DNA of 64,000 nt from CBDCMJ01 sp965224325 (lineage in GTDB: Bacteria; Chloroflexota; Dehalococcoidia; Lucifugimonadales; UBA3495). Positions 1-6,467 of the stretch are shown here, piece after piece. A model generated the notes under the pieces. It saw only the letters and a list, made by a program, of their open reading frames with translations. It had not been told where the DNA came from and searched no databases. The position numbers and the translations under genes are program-made. Each line of letters opens with the position of its first letter. Position 1 is the stretch's first letter. The stretch lies in NCBI GenBank assembly GCA_965224325.1, contig CBDCYT010000007.1:434001-498000 (forward strand), in the 5' to 3' direction.

Positions 1-741
1 GGAATCCGTCGTAGTGCCTGAGCTTACCGGCTCAGAACCATCGTCCACGATCTGGCCGTCTCTCATTCGCACTATGCGGTGCGCACGGCTGCCCACGTCT
101 TCCGCGTGGGTGACCAAGACGAAGGTCTGGCCGTTGGTCTGGTTCAATAGGCACATCAAGTCGATAATATCGCCGGCGGTTTCGCTATCCAGGTCTCCTG
201 TGGGTTCATCGGCCCACACTATGGACGGCTGGTTGACCAGCGCCCTAGCGATGGTTACCCGCTGTCGTTGCCCACCGGAAAGCTCGGCTGGAAGGTGCCC
301 GGCCCGATGGGATAAGCTTACCAACTCCAGCATGTCCAGGGACCTGCGTCGGGCTTCGCCGGGTTTTACCCCGGAAACGAGAAGCGGCATCTCCACGTTT
401 TCCAGGGCGGTAAGGACAGGGAGCAGATTGTAGAGCTGGAACACAAAACCCATGCGGCGGGCCCGGTAGTCACTGCGTTCGTCGTCTTGGAGGCTGTGAA
501 GCACCTGGTCCTCGACTAAGACCCGCCCCGAGTCGATCTCGTCGAGTCCGGAAAGGCAGTTGAGCAACGTAGTCTTACCGCAACCGCTCGGCCCCATGAT
601 GGCGACCATTTCACCGCGCTTTACCGCCAAGTCCACGCCCCTAAGGGCGTGAACCTTTACGGTCCCGGTGTCATAGGTCTTGTCTACGGCAGTGGCGTGG
701 ATAATGAGATCATCCGTCACCGGGTGTAGCTCAATAGCCAC
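1..741 (-). CDS. ABC transporter ATP-binding protein (LolD/MacB type), cut by the left edge
   Basis: This is the ATPase subunit of an ABC transporter, most like the LolD/MacB/FtsE group that powers lipoprotein or peptide export through separate FtsX-like permeases. 247 residues are visible from a GTG start. Seen: Walker A GPSGCGKTT near residues 50-58, the Q-loop FVFQLYNLLP near 98-107, the signature LSGGQ near 153-157, Walker B with catalytic Glu in WADEPTGDLD near 175-184, and the switch His in VTHAED near 211. The Q-loop followed by LTALENV is typical of the LolD/MacB group. The frame is still open at base 1, so the C-terminus and any permease lie outside. It starts about 100 bases after thiS on the same strand, so read-through is possible, but no functional link to thiamine is visible. 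Confidence 0.9.
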   Translation of the reverse strand, partial: MAIELHPVTDDLIIHATAVDKTYDTGTVKVHALRGVDLAVKRGEMVAIMGPSGCGKTTLLNCLSGLDEIDSGRVLVEDQVLHSLQDDERSDYRARRMGFVFQLYNLLPVLTALENVEMPLLVSGVKPGEARRRSLDMLELVSLSHRAGHLPAELSGGQRQRVTIARALVNQPSIVWADEPTGDLDSETAGDIIDLMCLLNQTNGQTFVLVTHAEDVGSRAHRIVRMRDGQIVDDGSEPVSSGTTTDS

Positions 742-838
742 GATAGGCGGAAGAGGAAGGTAGGGACAACAGTAGGGGGCATGGTCACGTCCCGATACGA
801 AAATGACCTTGGAGTGGCGGCGATATCCGGCATCCCCA

Positions 839-1042
839 CTAACCTCCACCCACCGGCTTCACGATTTCCAGCACATCTCCGTCCTGCAGCCGCACCACCG
901 GAAATTCCTCTCTCTTGAGAACTTCCCCATTGTAACCTACAGCGACGAATTCGAGGTTGAGATCAAACGACACAAGATAGCTCTCCAGGTCGACGCTGGC
1001 GTCGGCGGTCCTCGGTTTGCCGTTTACCATTAGATTGATCAT
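839..1042 (-). CDS. thiS: Sulfur carrier protein ThiS
   Basis: ThiS is the ubiquitin-like sulfur carrier that delivers sulfur, as a C-terminal thiocarboxylate, to ThiG for the thiazole ring of thiamine. The 67-residue product has the usual family length, begins MINLMVNGKP, and ends with the glycine tail PVGGG needed for adenylation and thiocarboxylation. Its ATG overlaps the stop of thiE by four bases, so the two are translationally coupled. It is the last gene of thiG-thiE-thiS. No ThiF-type adenylating enzyme is visible in the window, although a cysteine desulfurase lies at 34.5 kb. Confidence 0.93.
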   Translation of the reverse strand: MINLMVNGKPRTADASVDLESYLVSFDLNLEFVAVGYNGEVLKREEFPVVRLQDGDVLEIVKPVGGG

Positions 1043-1740
1043 CTTGCGGCCAAGCCCCCTTCGGCTTCCCCTCCGACCAAGGCCGTTCGATCTTCCCAGA
1101 GGTCGAGCATAGCTTGTTTTAACTTCTGCGCCTCACTCCTGGGGTGAGGAGATCCTAGGATGCTTGTGATGACCGCTACGCCTCCGGCGCCCGCTCCGAT
1201 AACCTCCCCTATGTTGGCCGCTGTGATGCCTCCAATGCCAATGAGGGGGAAGGCGGAGGTGTGGATGCCTGGCGACTCCGCTATGCTCCGCATGAGGCCG
1301 GGGCCGGCTGGAACGGCCTCGGGGTGGGAGCGTGTTGGGTACATGCTGCCAACCAGGACAAAGTTAGCGCCGTCAACTCGGGCTTGAAGGGCACCGTCTT
1401 CAGAATGGACCGACCGGCCGATTATGGTCCCCGAGCCCAAAACTTGGCGGGCTGCAACCGGGGGTAAAGCCGCTTCTCCAAGCTGTACTCCGTCAGCACC
1501 GGCGGCCGCGGCAACGTCGACCCGCTCGTTAATGATTAGCAGGGCGCGGCCCGCGATCGCCGTCTTTACGGCCCGGGCCAATTCCAAGAGCTCACCGCCC
1601 GGCAGGTCCTTCTCTCGAAGCTGCACCATGTCCACCCCGCCTGCCACCGCTTCGCCGATTCGCTGCACCATGGTGTACTGGCCCTCAATCCGCCGGTCCG
1701 TAACCAAGCAAAGGCACGGTTGAGGAAGAGACAGCGCCAT
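1039..1740 (-). CDS. thiE: Thiamine-phosphate synthase ThiE
   Basis: ThiE joins hydroxymethylpyrimidine pyrophosphate and thiazole phosphate to form thiamine monophosphate in the cytoplasm. The 233-residue TIM-barrel protein shows the family landmarks: CLVTDRR at the N-terminus, DMVQLREKDLP (pyrophosphate and Mg binding), LLIINERVDVAAAAGADGVQLG, GRSVHSEDG, and the phosphate-binding FPLIGIGGI followed by the AGAGGVAVITSI strand. It is slightly longer than the usual 210 or so residues because of a short C-terminal tail. Four bases separate it from thiG, and it overlaps thiS, so the three form one operon under the TPP riboswitch. Confidence 0.95.
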   Translation of the reverse strand: MALSLPQPCLCLVTDRRIEGQYTMVQRIGEAVAGGVDMVQLREKDLPGGELLELARAVKTAIAGRALLIINERVDVAAAAGADGVQLGEAALPPVAARQVLGSGTIIGRSVHSEDGALQARVDGANFVLVGSMYPTRSHPEAVPAGPGLMRSIAESPGIHTSAFPLIGIGGITAANIGEVIGAGAGGVAVITSILGSPHPRSEAQKLKQAMLDLWEDRTALVGGEAEGGLAAR

Positions 1741-1744
1741 GGAA

Positions 1745-2536
1745 CTAGCTTCGCACCTGCGCCGGTTGGGGCACGTCGGTGGCGGGGCTGCTGGCCGCCG
1801 CGTATTGACGGACGTTTATGCGGCCCGCTAGATAAGCTTTGCGTCCGGCCTCGACCCCGTGTTTGAATGCCTCCGCCATCATCACCGGGTCCTGGGCTTG
1901 GGCAATAGCGGTGTTGACCAGTACGGCGTCGGCGCCTAGTTCCAGGGCTAGGGAGGCGTCGGACGGGACAGCTAATCCCGCATCCACGACGATGGGGATG
2001 TTGGCCTGCTCGATGATTATCTTAAGTTCCTCGGCGGTGTGAATTCCCTGTCCAGATCCGATAGCCGAGCCCAAAGGCATGACGGTTGCGCATCCGGCTT
2101 CCTCCAACTTCTTGGCCAGAACCGGATCGGCATGCACGTAAGGCAAGACGACAAAGCCTTCCTCCACGAGCCGTTTAGCCGCCTCCAAAGTAGCCGCTCC
2201 GTCGGGGAAGAGATACTTGGGGTCGGGTATGACTTCCAGCTTGACGAAATCTGTCCTGCCCACTTCCCGGCCCAGGCGCGCGACGAACAGGGCCTCTTCG
2301 ATAGTGGCGCAGCCCGCGGTATTGGGGAGAATCTGGTAATGGTTCCAGTCGATATAGTCCAACAAGGTCTTTTGAGTTGGGTCATCCAGGTCTAAACGGC
2401 GGATTGCCACCGTAATCATCTCTGTGCCGGAGGCTTCCACCGCACCCACCATCTCCTCCATGGTGCGGTATCGGCCTGTTCCCAGGATCAAACGGGAACC
2501 GAAGGTCTTTCCTCCAATCACCAACTCGTCCGACAT
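1745..2536 (-). CDS. thiG: Thiazole synthase ThiG
   Basis: ThiG makes the thiazole moiety from 1-deoxy-D-xylulose 5-phosphate, dehydroglycine and ThiS thiocarboxylate. The 263-residue sequence is typical: LVIGGKTFGSRLILGTGRY at the start, the Schiff-base lysine in DFVKLEVI, PDPKYLFPD, and the phosphate-binding VDAGLAVPSDASLALELGAD and VNTAIAQAQDP. The ATG has an AAGGAG Shine-Dalgarno sequence 7 bases upstream. It is first in the operon and directly follows the riboswitch-terminator leader, so TPP should control it most strongly. The glycine or tyrosine oxidase that supplies dehydroglycine (ThiO/ThiH) is not in the window. Confidence 0.96.
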   Translation of the reverse strand: MSDELVIGGKTFGSRLILGTGRYRTMEEMVGAVEASGTEMITVAIRRLDLDDPTQKTLLDYIDWNHYQILPNTAGCATIEEALFVARLGREVGRTDFVKLEVIPDPKYLFPDGAATLEAAKRLVEEGFVVLPYVHADPVLAKKLEEAGCATVMPLGSAIGSGQGIHTAEELKIIIEQANIPIVVDAGLAVPSDASLALELGADAVLVNTAIAQAQDPVMMAEAFKHGVEAGRKAYLAGRINVRQYAAASSPATDVPQPAQVRS

Positions 2537-2565
2537 TGTCGTTACGTCTCCTTACGCAATGGAAT

Positions 2566-2602
2566 ACAAAAACCAACCGCCAAGCTCAACACCTGGCGGT
2601 TG
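2566..2602 (-). terminator. Intrinsic terminator in the thi leader (riboswitch expression platform)
   Basis: On the minus strand a perfect 9-bp stem (CAACCGCCA with TGGCGGTTG) closes an 11-base loop and is followed by GTTTTTGTATT. It lies between the TPP aptamer and the thiG Shine-Dalgarno sequence, where a transcription-terminating expression platform is expected. Stem and T-run are seen directly; its regulation by TPP is inferred from position. Confidence 0.8.
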
Positions 2603-2624
2603 CGAAGTAGGCTAGATTCACCGT

Positions 2625-2718
2625 CACGTTCCTGCTCCAGCGTTACCTGGTTCAGGCGCCGGAGGCGGTCGGCAGCATTCGGCCACCCTCTCAGCCTGGC
2701 TTACTCAAGCTCCCGCCA
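2625..2718 (-). promoter_or_regulatory. TPP riboswitch (THI element)
   Basis: Read on the minus strand, the segment holds the conserved THI-box blocks in order: a GGGAGC 5' strand, GCTGAGAGGG (pyrimidine-sensing arm), then CTGAACCAGGTAACGCTGG and AGCAGGAA (pyrophosphate-sensing arm and closing strand). It lies about 90 bases upstream of thiG and is followed by a terminator. The second block reads CTGAACC-AGGTAA, slightly shorter than the commoner CTGATCTGGGTAAT form, but the pairing CCAG...CTGG is kept. Binding of TPP should favour the terminator and repress thiGES. Confidence 0.87.
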
Positions 2719-2817
2719 AACGAATATTGTGTCCAAATGTGTGTTTAGCTTTCATCCGAAGCTTAACATGGGGACGGTGTCCAGTCAACGAACTACCGTT
2801 GATAGTGGCTGTTCGGA

Positions 2818-2935
2818 GTTGGTGAGTCCGGTTCGCCGAAAGCCGTTTCACGACCGCCGGCCTGAGCGTCAACAGCAGAGATGAAATCTCTGATCGCTAA
2901 CCATCAGACACTCTGACGGCCTCAAGTCTGAACAG
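2818..2935. repeat. Dispersed intergenic repeat, copy A
   Basis: This roughly 118-base stretch is a diverged copy of bases 35674-35801. Shared blocks in the same order are GTTGGTGAG, TTCGCCGAAAGC, AGCCGTTT, AGCGTC-ACAGCAGAGAT and, at the end, CCTCAAGTCTGAACAG. It ends exactly at the stop codon of the CoA-transferase beta gene. No reading frame is shared between the copies, so it is probably a small mobile or structural intergenic element. Confidence 0.55.
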
Positions 2936-3613
2936 TTACAGTTGATACTCCTTGAGGTCGTCAGCCATGGTCAGCTTGGCGCCCGTCAATTGCTGGACCT
3001 CCTCCGGGCTCCAGCCGGGAGCAACCTCTTTTAAAACCAACCCTTCCCCGGTGCACTGGATCACAGCCAAGTCGGTGACGATCAGGGACACGCATCCTCT
3101 GCCAGTCACGGGAAAGGTGCACTCTTCCACAATTTTGGGGTTGTTGTCACGATCGGTATGTTCCATGGCGACGATGACCTCTTTCGCTCCAGCGGCCAAG
3201 TCCATGGCTCCACCCACGTTGCCAACTCCCCGCTGTGGAAGCATCCAGTTGGCCAGGTCTCCCCGGGCGGAAACCTGGTGGGAACCCAAAACGGTTACGT
3301 CGACGTGGCCGCCGCGGATCATGGCGAAGGCATCGGCTGAACTGAAAAAGGACATTCCGGGCACGGGTTTGAGGAACTGCCCGCTGGCGTTGATAAGGTC
3401 GATATCCTCTTCGCCTTCCTCAGCCAGGGGGCCGCAATTGAGTATCCCGCTTTCACTGTGGTAGAACACCGCGTTTCCGTCGGGCACGAAGCTAGACACC
3501 AAGGTCGGGATACCGATACCCAGGTTCACGTAAGCGCCGTCGGGAAGCTCTTTGGCCACGCGCATGGCCACGATTTCCCGGTCCAGCCGCTCTTTGTCCA
3601 GCGGTCCGCTCAT
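2936..3613 (-). CDS. 3-oxoacid CoA-transferase, beta subunit
   Basis: This is the beta subunit of a family I CoA-transferase (succinyl-CoA:3-oxoacid or similar), which carries the catalytic glutamate that forms the enzyme-CoA thioester. With the ATG at 3613 the protein has 225 residues, close to the family norm; a longer frame exists upstream, but GGGAG sits before this ATG and homology starts here. Seen: NLGIGIPTLV near residues 30-39, the active-site SESG with Glu54, MIRGGHVDVTVLG, and KEVIVAMEHTDR. The gene is last of three CoA-transferase genes on the minus strand; its natural alpha partner is probably the gene at 5481, with a fusion gene between them. The substrate cannot be read from the sequence. 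Confidence 0.9.
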   Translation of the reverse strand: MSGPLDKERLDREIVAMRVAKELPDGAYVNLGIGIPTLVSSFVPDGNAVFYHSESGILNCGPLAEEGEEDIDLINASGQFLKPVPGMSFFSSADAFAMIRGGHVDVTVLGSHQVSARGDLANWMLPQRGVGNVGGAMDLAAGAKEVIVAMEHTDRDNNPKIVEECTFPVTGRGCVSLIVTDLAVIQCTGEGLVLKEVAPGWSPEEVQQLTGAKLTMADDLKEYQL

Positions 3614-3799
3614 AGCGAATAAGCTCCCGAAATCGAACTTTCCCCTAATCCTTGGGCCGCCAGCCGGAGGGTCCGTGCCGTTCCGCCTTTGGTAAAGCAG
3701 GCGCCCCTTCTTCTTACGCTGACCAGTGCCTGGCAAGACGCACTTCCATTGTCCCGGCCAGCGGGGCCACTGGCAAGGGGCGCACGTGGATTTCGGCCC

Positions 3800-5230
3800 C
3801 TACTCGTAGGGAGAGAAGCTGGCAGGCCTTTTCACAATACGTTGGATGTAAACGCCGGGAGTAACTATCTCCTCGGGGCTTAACTCGCCAGGCTCTACTA
3901 TCTCGTCCACCTCCACCACCGTGACGGTGGCGGCTGTAGCCATAACGGGGTTGAAGTTGCGTGATGTGCCTCTGTAAATCACATTTCCCAGGGTGTCGGC
4001 CTTGTAGCCGCGAATCAGGCAGAAATTCGCCTTGAGGCCGGTCTCCAGCACATGCGTCTTGCCATTGAAAACCCGTGTCTCCTTACCCTCGCTTAGGAGG
4101 GTGCCGGCGCCCGTAGGAGTATAAAATGCGGCGACTCCGGCCCCACCGGCCCGCAAACGCTCTGCCAGGGTTCCCTGAGGCGACAATTCCAATTCAACCT
4201 CGCCCCTTCGCAGGGCCAGTTCGAATGAGGTGGGCGTCGACGCCCGGGGCGATACCGGATAAGACGCGATCGTCTTTTTCACCTGGTGATTATCCACCAG
4301 GATGCTTTGGTCGATGGCTAGAACCCCTGGAGGCGTACCGAAGTTCACCACCCTCGTGACGCCGGCGGTATTGCTGATGATGGTCAGATTCTTCGCGCCT
4401 TGGTCCCGCAACGACACTAGGAGATAGTGGGGCATTCCGCCCGGACCGGCAAACCCGTCGACATTGACAACGGCACCGTCGGGGAGGTCTTTCAACGCAT
4501 CCAAACCGTCGGCGAACACTTTGTTGGGAGTTTGCCAGACGGGCAACTCAAAGGTCATCTCTTTCAAGTCCGGCGCTACCCCCAGAGGGACTTCGGTCGA
4601 GGCAGCCACTTCATCCACGGTCCACCCAGGCGCCAGCTCGGTCAACACCGGGCCATCTCGGGTGATCCGCACAACGGCCGCGTCAGTAACTATAAGGTCC
4701 ACGCAACCGGAGCCATCCAGTGGAAATGGCGAATGGGACACCAGGTTGGGGGACCCGTTTTCCCCGGTATGGGGCATCATGGCGATGATCCGGCGGGCGC
4801 CCGAGGCCCAGTCTACCGCCGTACCCGGAGGAAACAGCGAGGGAGTCGCCGCGGTGGTCCAGTGGGTGAAGTCTCCTACAGCGGTGACCTTGGCTGGCTG
4901 AAGGACCGCCGCGTCCACGTGCCCGCCTCGGACCATCCCGGCAACGTCAACCGTGCTCAAAGTGACGCCGCCCAGGTGGTAGGCCACTCCGTCGCCGCCG
5001 GAATCCACCGGAGAGTCGTGGGAATGCGAATCCTTCGCCGTCCCTTCGTCCAAGGCCCGATAACCCAGAGCGCCGCTGTCGGCCAAGAACCACGGTCCTG
5101 GCCCAGGGGCAATCTCGCGAGGAATCAACCGAGGCAATCCTGGACCTAACCCCACCGTCTCCCCAGACCGAAGTTCCCGCAGCACCCGGCGAGCCTGACG
5201 TTGCAGGTCGATTTTCTCTGTTGCCCCCAC
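3800..5230 (-). CDS. CoA-transferase-like beta-alpha fusion with degenerate beta active site
   Basis: The 476-residue protein joins two family I CoA-transferase halves in an unusual order. Residues about 1-228 resemble the beta subunit (MVRGGHVDAAVLQP, GARRIIAMMPHT, CVDLIVTDAAVV), and residues about 230-476 the alpha subunit (PDGAVVNVDGFAGPGG, LAERLRAGGAGVAAFYTP, ADTLGNVIYRGTSRNFNPVM). Where beta subunits carry the catalytic Glu in SESG or SENG, this one reads LADSGALG with Asp51, and the preceding GIGIP loop is also altered. Mammalian SCOT fuses alpha first, beta second. It sits between separate alpha (5481) and beta (2936) genes. It may be a paralogue that lost transferase chemistry or uses Asp; thioester hydrolysis is another possibility. 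Confidence 0.8.
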   Translation of the reverse strand: MGATEKIDLQRQARRVLRELRSGETVGLGPGLPRLIPREIAPGPGPWFLADSGALGYRALDEGTAKDSHSHDSPVDSGGDGVAYHLGGVTLSTVDVAGMVRGGHVDAAVLQPAKVTAVGDFTHWTTAATPSLFPPGTAVDWASGARRIIAMMPHTGENGSPNLVSHSPFPLDGSGCVDLIVTDAAVVRITRDGPVLTELAPGWTVDEVAASTEVPLGVAPDLKEMTFELPVWQTPNKVFADGLDALKDLPDGAVVNVDGFAGPGGMPHYLLVSLRDQGAKNLTIISNTAGVTRVVNFGTPPGVLAIDQSILVDNHQVKKTIASYPVSPRASTPTSFELALRRGEVELELSPQGTLAERLRAGGAGVAAFYTPTGAGTLLSEGKETRVFNGKTHVLETGLKANFCLIRGYKADTLGNVIYRGTSRNFNPVMATAATVTVVEVDEIVEPGELSPEEIVTPGVYIQRIVKRPASFSPYE

Positions 5231-5381
5231 GCTAAACCAACTTCCTTTTAAGTTGCCATCTTAAGTTGCCATCTGGTGGACAGCGCCAATGTTTCTCCCC
5301 TCTTGGCTATAGGCCATTGCGCCACACGCTTGTTGACGTTCTCCCTCCGAACCGGCTGCTAGCTCTCAAATGCCTTCCTTA

Positions 5382-5449
5382 GAGACAACCCAGGGGCGGA
5401 GACAACCCAGGGGCGGAGACAACCCAAGGGCGGAGACAACCCAAGGGCT
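5382..5449. repeat. 17-bp tandem repeat, four copies
   Basis: Four back-to-back copies of GAGACAACCCAGGGGCG occur between the fusion gene and the alpha subunit gene; the last two have A for G at one position, and the last ends in T. A 13-base direct duplication (AAGTTGCCATCTT type) lies nearby at about 5253-5277. The period is not a multiple of three and no frame runs through it. It looks like a slippage-derived minisatellite. Confidence 0.85.
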
Positions 5450-5480
5450 CGGGGGGGAAGCAGAAATCCGGCTGCCACGG

Positions 5481-6209
5481 TTAAATGGTTTGTACGATGC
5501 GGTCCACGAAGATGCCGGGTGTGATCACTAACTCCGGGTCTAGGCCACCGGGTTCAAGAATCTCATCAACCTCTACGACACTCACTTCTGCCGCCATGGC
5601 CATCACCGGGTTCCAATTCCTTTGAGTGGCCTGGAAGACCAGGTTGCCCATGGTGTCGGCGCGGTGGGCGCGCAGCAGGGCGAAGTCGGCGCGGAGGGCC
5701 GCCTGAAACACGTAATCTTGACCGGAAAAGACTCTCCGTTCCAGCCCTTCCCCAAACCGGTTATCATCTCCGGCGGGTAGAAAAACCCCGCCAAGGCCCG
5801 CGCCGCCGGCACGCAGCCGCTCTGCTAAGACTCCCGGAGGAGTCACTTCAATTTCCAAATCGCCCGATTTCCACCGGGCCTCTACCGGCCCGGGATCGCC
5901 GGGGTAGAAAGGTAGAGGGGAAACCAGCCGGGTCACTTGGCGCCCCGCCAATAGGTCTTCTATAGACTTGGTCTCGTGTCCATAGCCGTCCTGCGCCCGC
6001 CACGACCCCTGGTATACAACGGTGAGGCCGGACGCTTGACTATCGCCTAGGGCTGATATCAAACCCTCAGGCCAACCCCAGCCAGCGAACCCTGCGATCA
6101 GCACCGTTGCGCCATCAAAAACCCCCGCCAACGCCTCCCGCGGTGAGGGGTAAACCTTGCGCTGGGCTGTCGTAGGCGCGTGTCCGTTCGGTGCGGAGTC
6201 CTGGCTGAT
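5481..6209 (-). CDS. 3-oxoacid CoA-transferase, alpha subunit (start codon irregular)
   Basis: This is the alpha subunit of a family I CoA-transferase, which forms part of the acyl and CoA pocket. Seen: DGATVLIAGFAGWGWPEGLI (glycine-rich N-terminal loop), LAERLRAGGAGLGGVFLPAG, ADTMGNLVFQATQRNWNPVM and VVEVDEI near the end. The first ATG/GTG/TTG in frame is a TTG at 6131, but family-like sequence (QRKVYPSPREAL) continues upstream of it. An AAGGAG Shine-Dalgarno sequence lies 6 bases before an in-frame ATC at 6209, which is the start given here; TTG at 6131 is the conservative alternative. It is first in the CoA-transferase cluster and presumably pairs with the beta subunit at 2936. Confidence 0.82.
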   Translation of the reverse strand: MSQDSAPNGHAPTTAQRKVYPSPREALAGVFDGATVLIAGFAGWGWPEGLISALGDSQASGLTVVYQGSWRAQDGYGHETKSIEDLLAGRQVTRLVSPLPFYPGDPGPVEARWKSGDLEIEVTPPGVLAERLRAGGAGLGGVFLPAGDDNRFGEGLERRVFSGQDYVFQAALRADFALLRAHRADTMGNLVFQATQRNWNPVMAMAAEVSVVEVDEILEPGGLDPELVITPGIFVDRIVQTI

Positions 6210-6407
6210 GACGCTCTCCTTTCCGGCGCTGTTTTGTTTGCGCCATGGCGTCCGGTTATTTTAACAGCAAACTGGGGCGACAAACACCGGAAGGCAATTC
6301 TGGTAATTCCGGGCGCAGATGAACCGCGCTAGAGGTTTAGGGGGTCCGAGGAGGAGCCAGCTTATCGCCTGCAGAAGCGGCACAACCACCCGGGAAGCCA
6401 GGCGATG

Positions 6408-6447
6408 AAATGGGTAGGGGCACCCCGATTGATCGGGACGCCCCTAC
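6408..6447 (-). terminator. Terminator of groES-groEL
   Basis: Twenty bases after the groEL stop, on the minus strand, lies a hairpin of 16 paired positions: GTAGGGGCGTCCCGAT against ATCGGGGTGCCCCTAC, with two G-U pairs and a tiny loop. It is followed by CCATTTCATC, a weak T-run. The stem is long and stable enough to act as an intrinsic terminator or 3' stabiliser. Confidence 0.7.
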
Positions 6448-6467
6448 GTCAGGTCGCCGTTGTGGAC

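Noticed and set aside
14..433. Plus-strand reading frame of 139 codons at the left edge
   Set aside because: It is antisense to the ABC ATPase gene, which has all nucleotide-binding motifs; the plus product has no recognisable features.
4427..5149. 240-codon plus-strand frame
   Set aside because: Antisense to the CoA-transferase fusion gene; no homology or ribosome site.
5382..5449. CRISPR array
   Set aside because: Repeats are contiguous without spacers; the same holds for the repeats at 8766.
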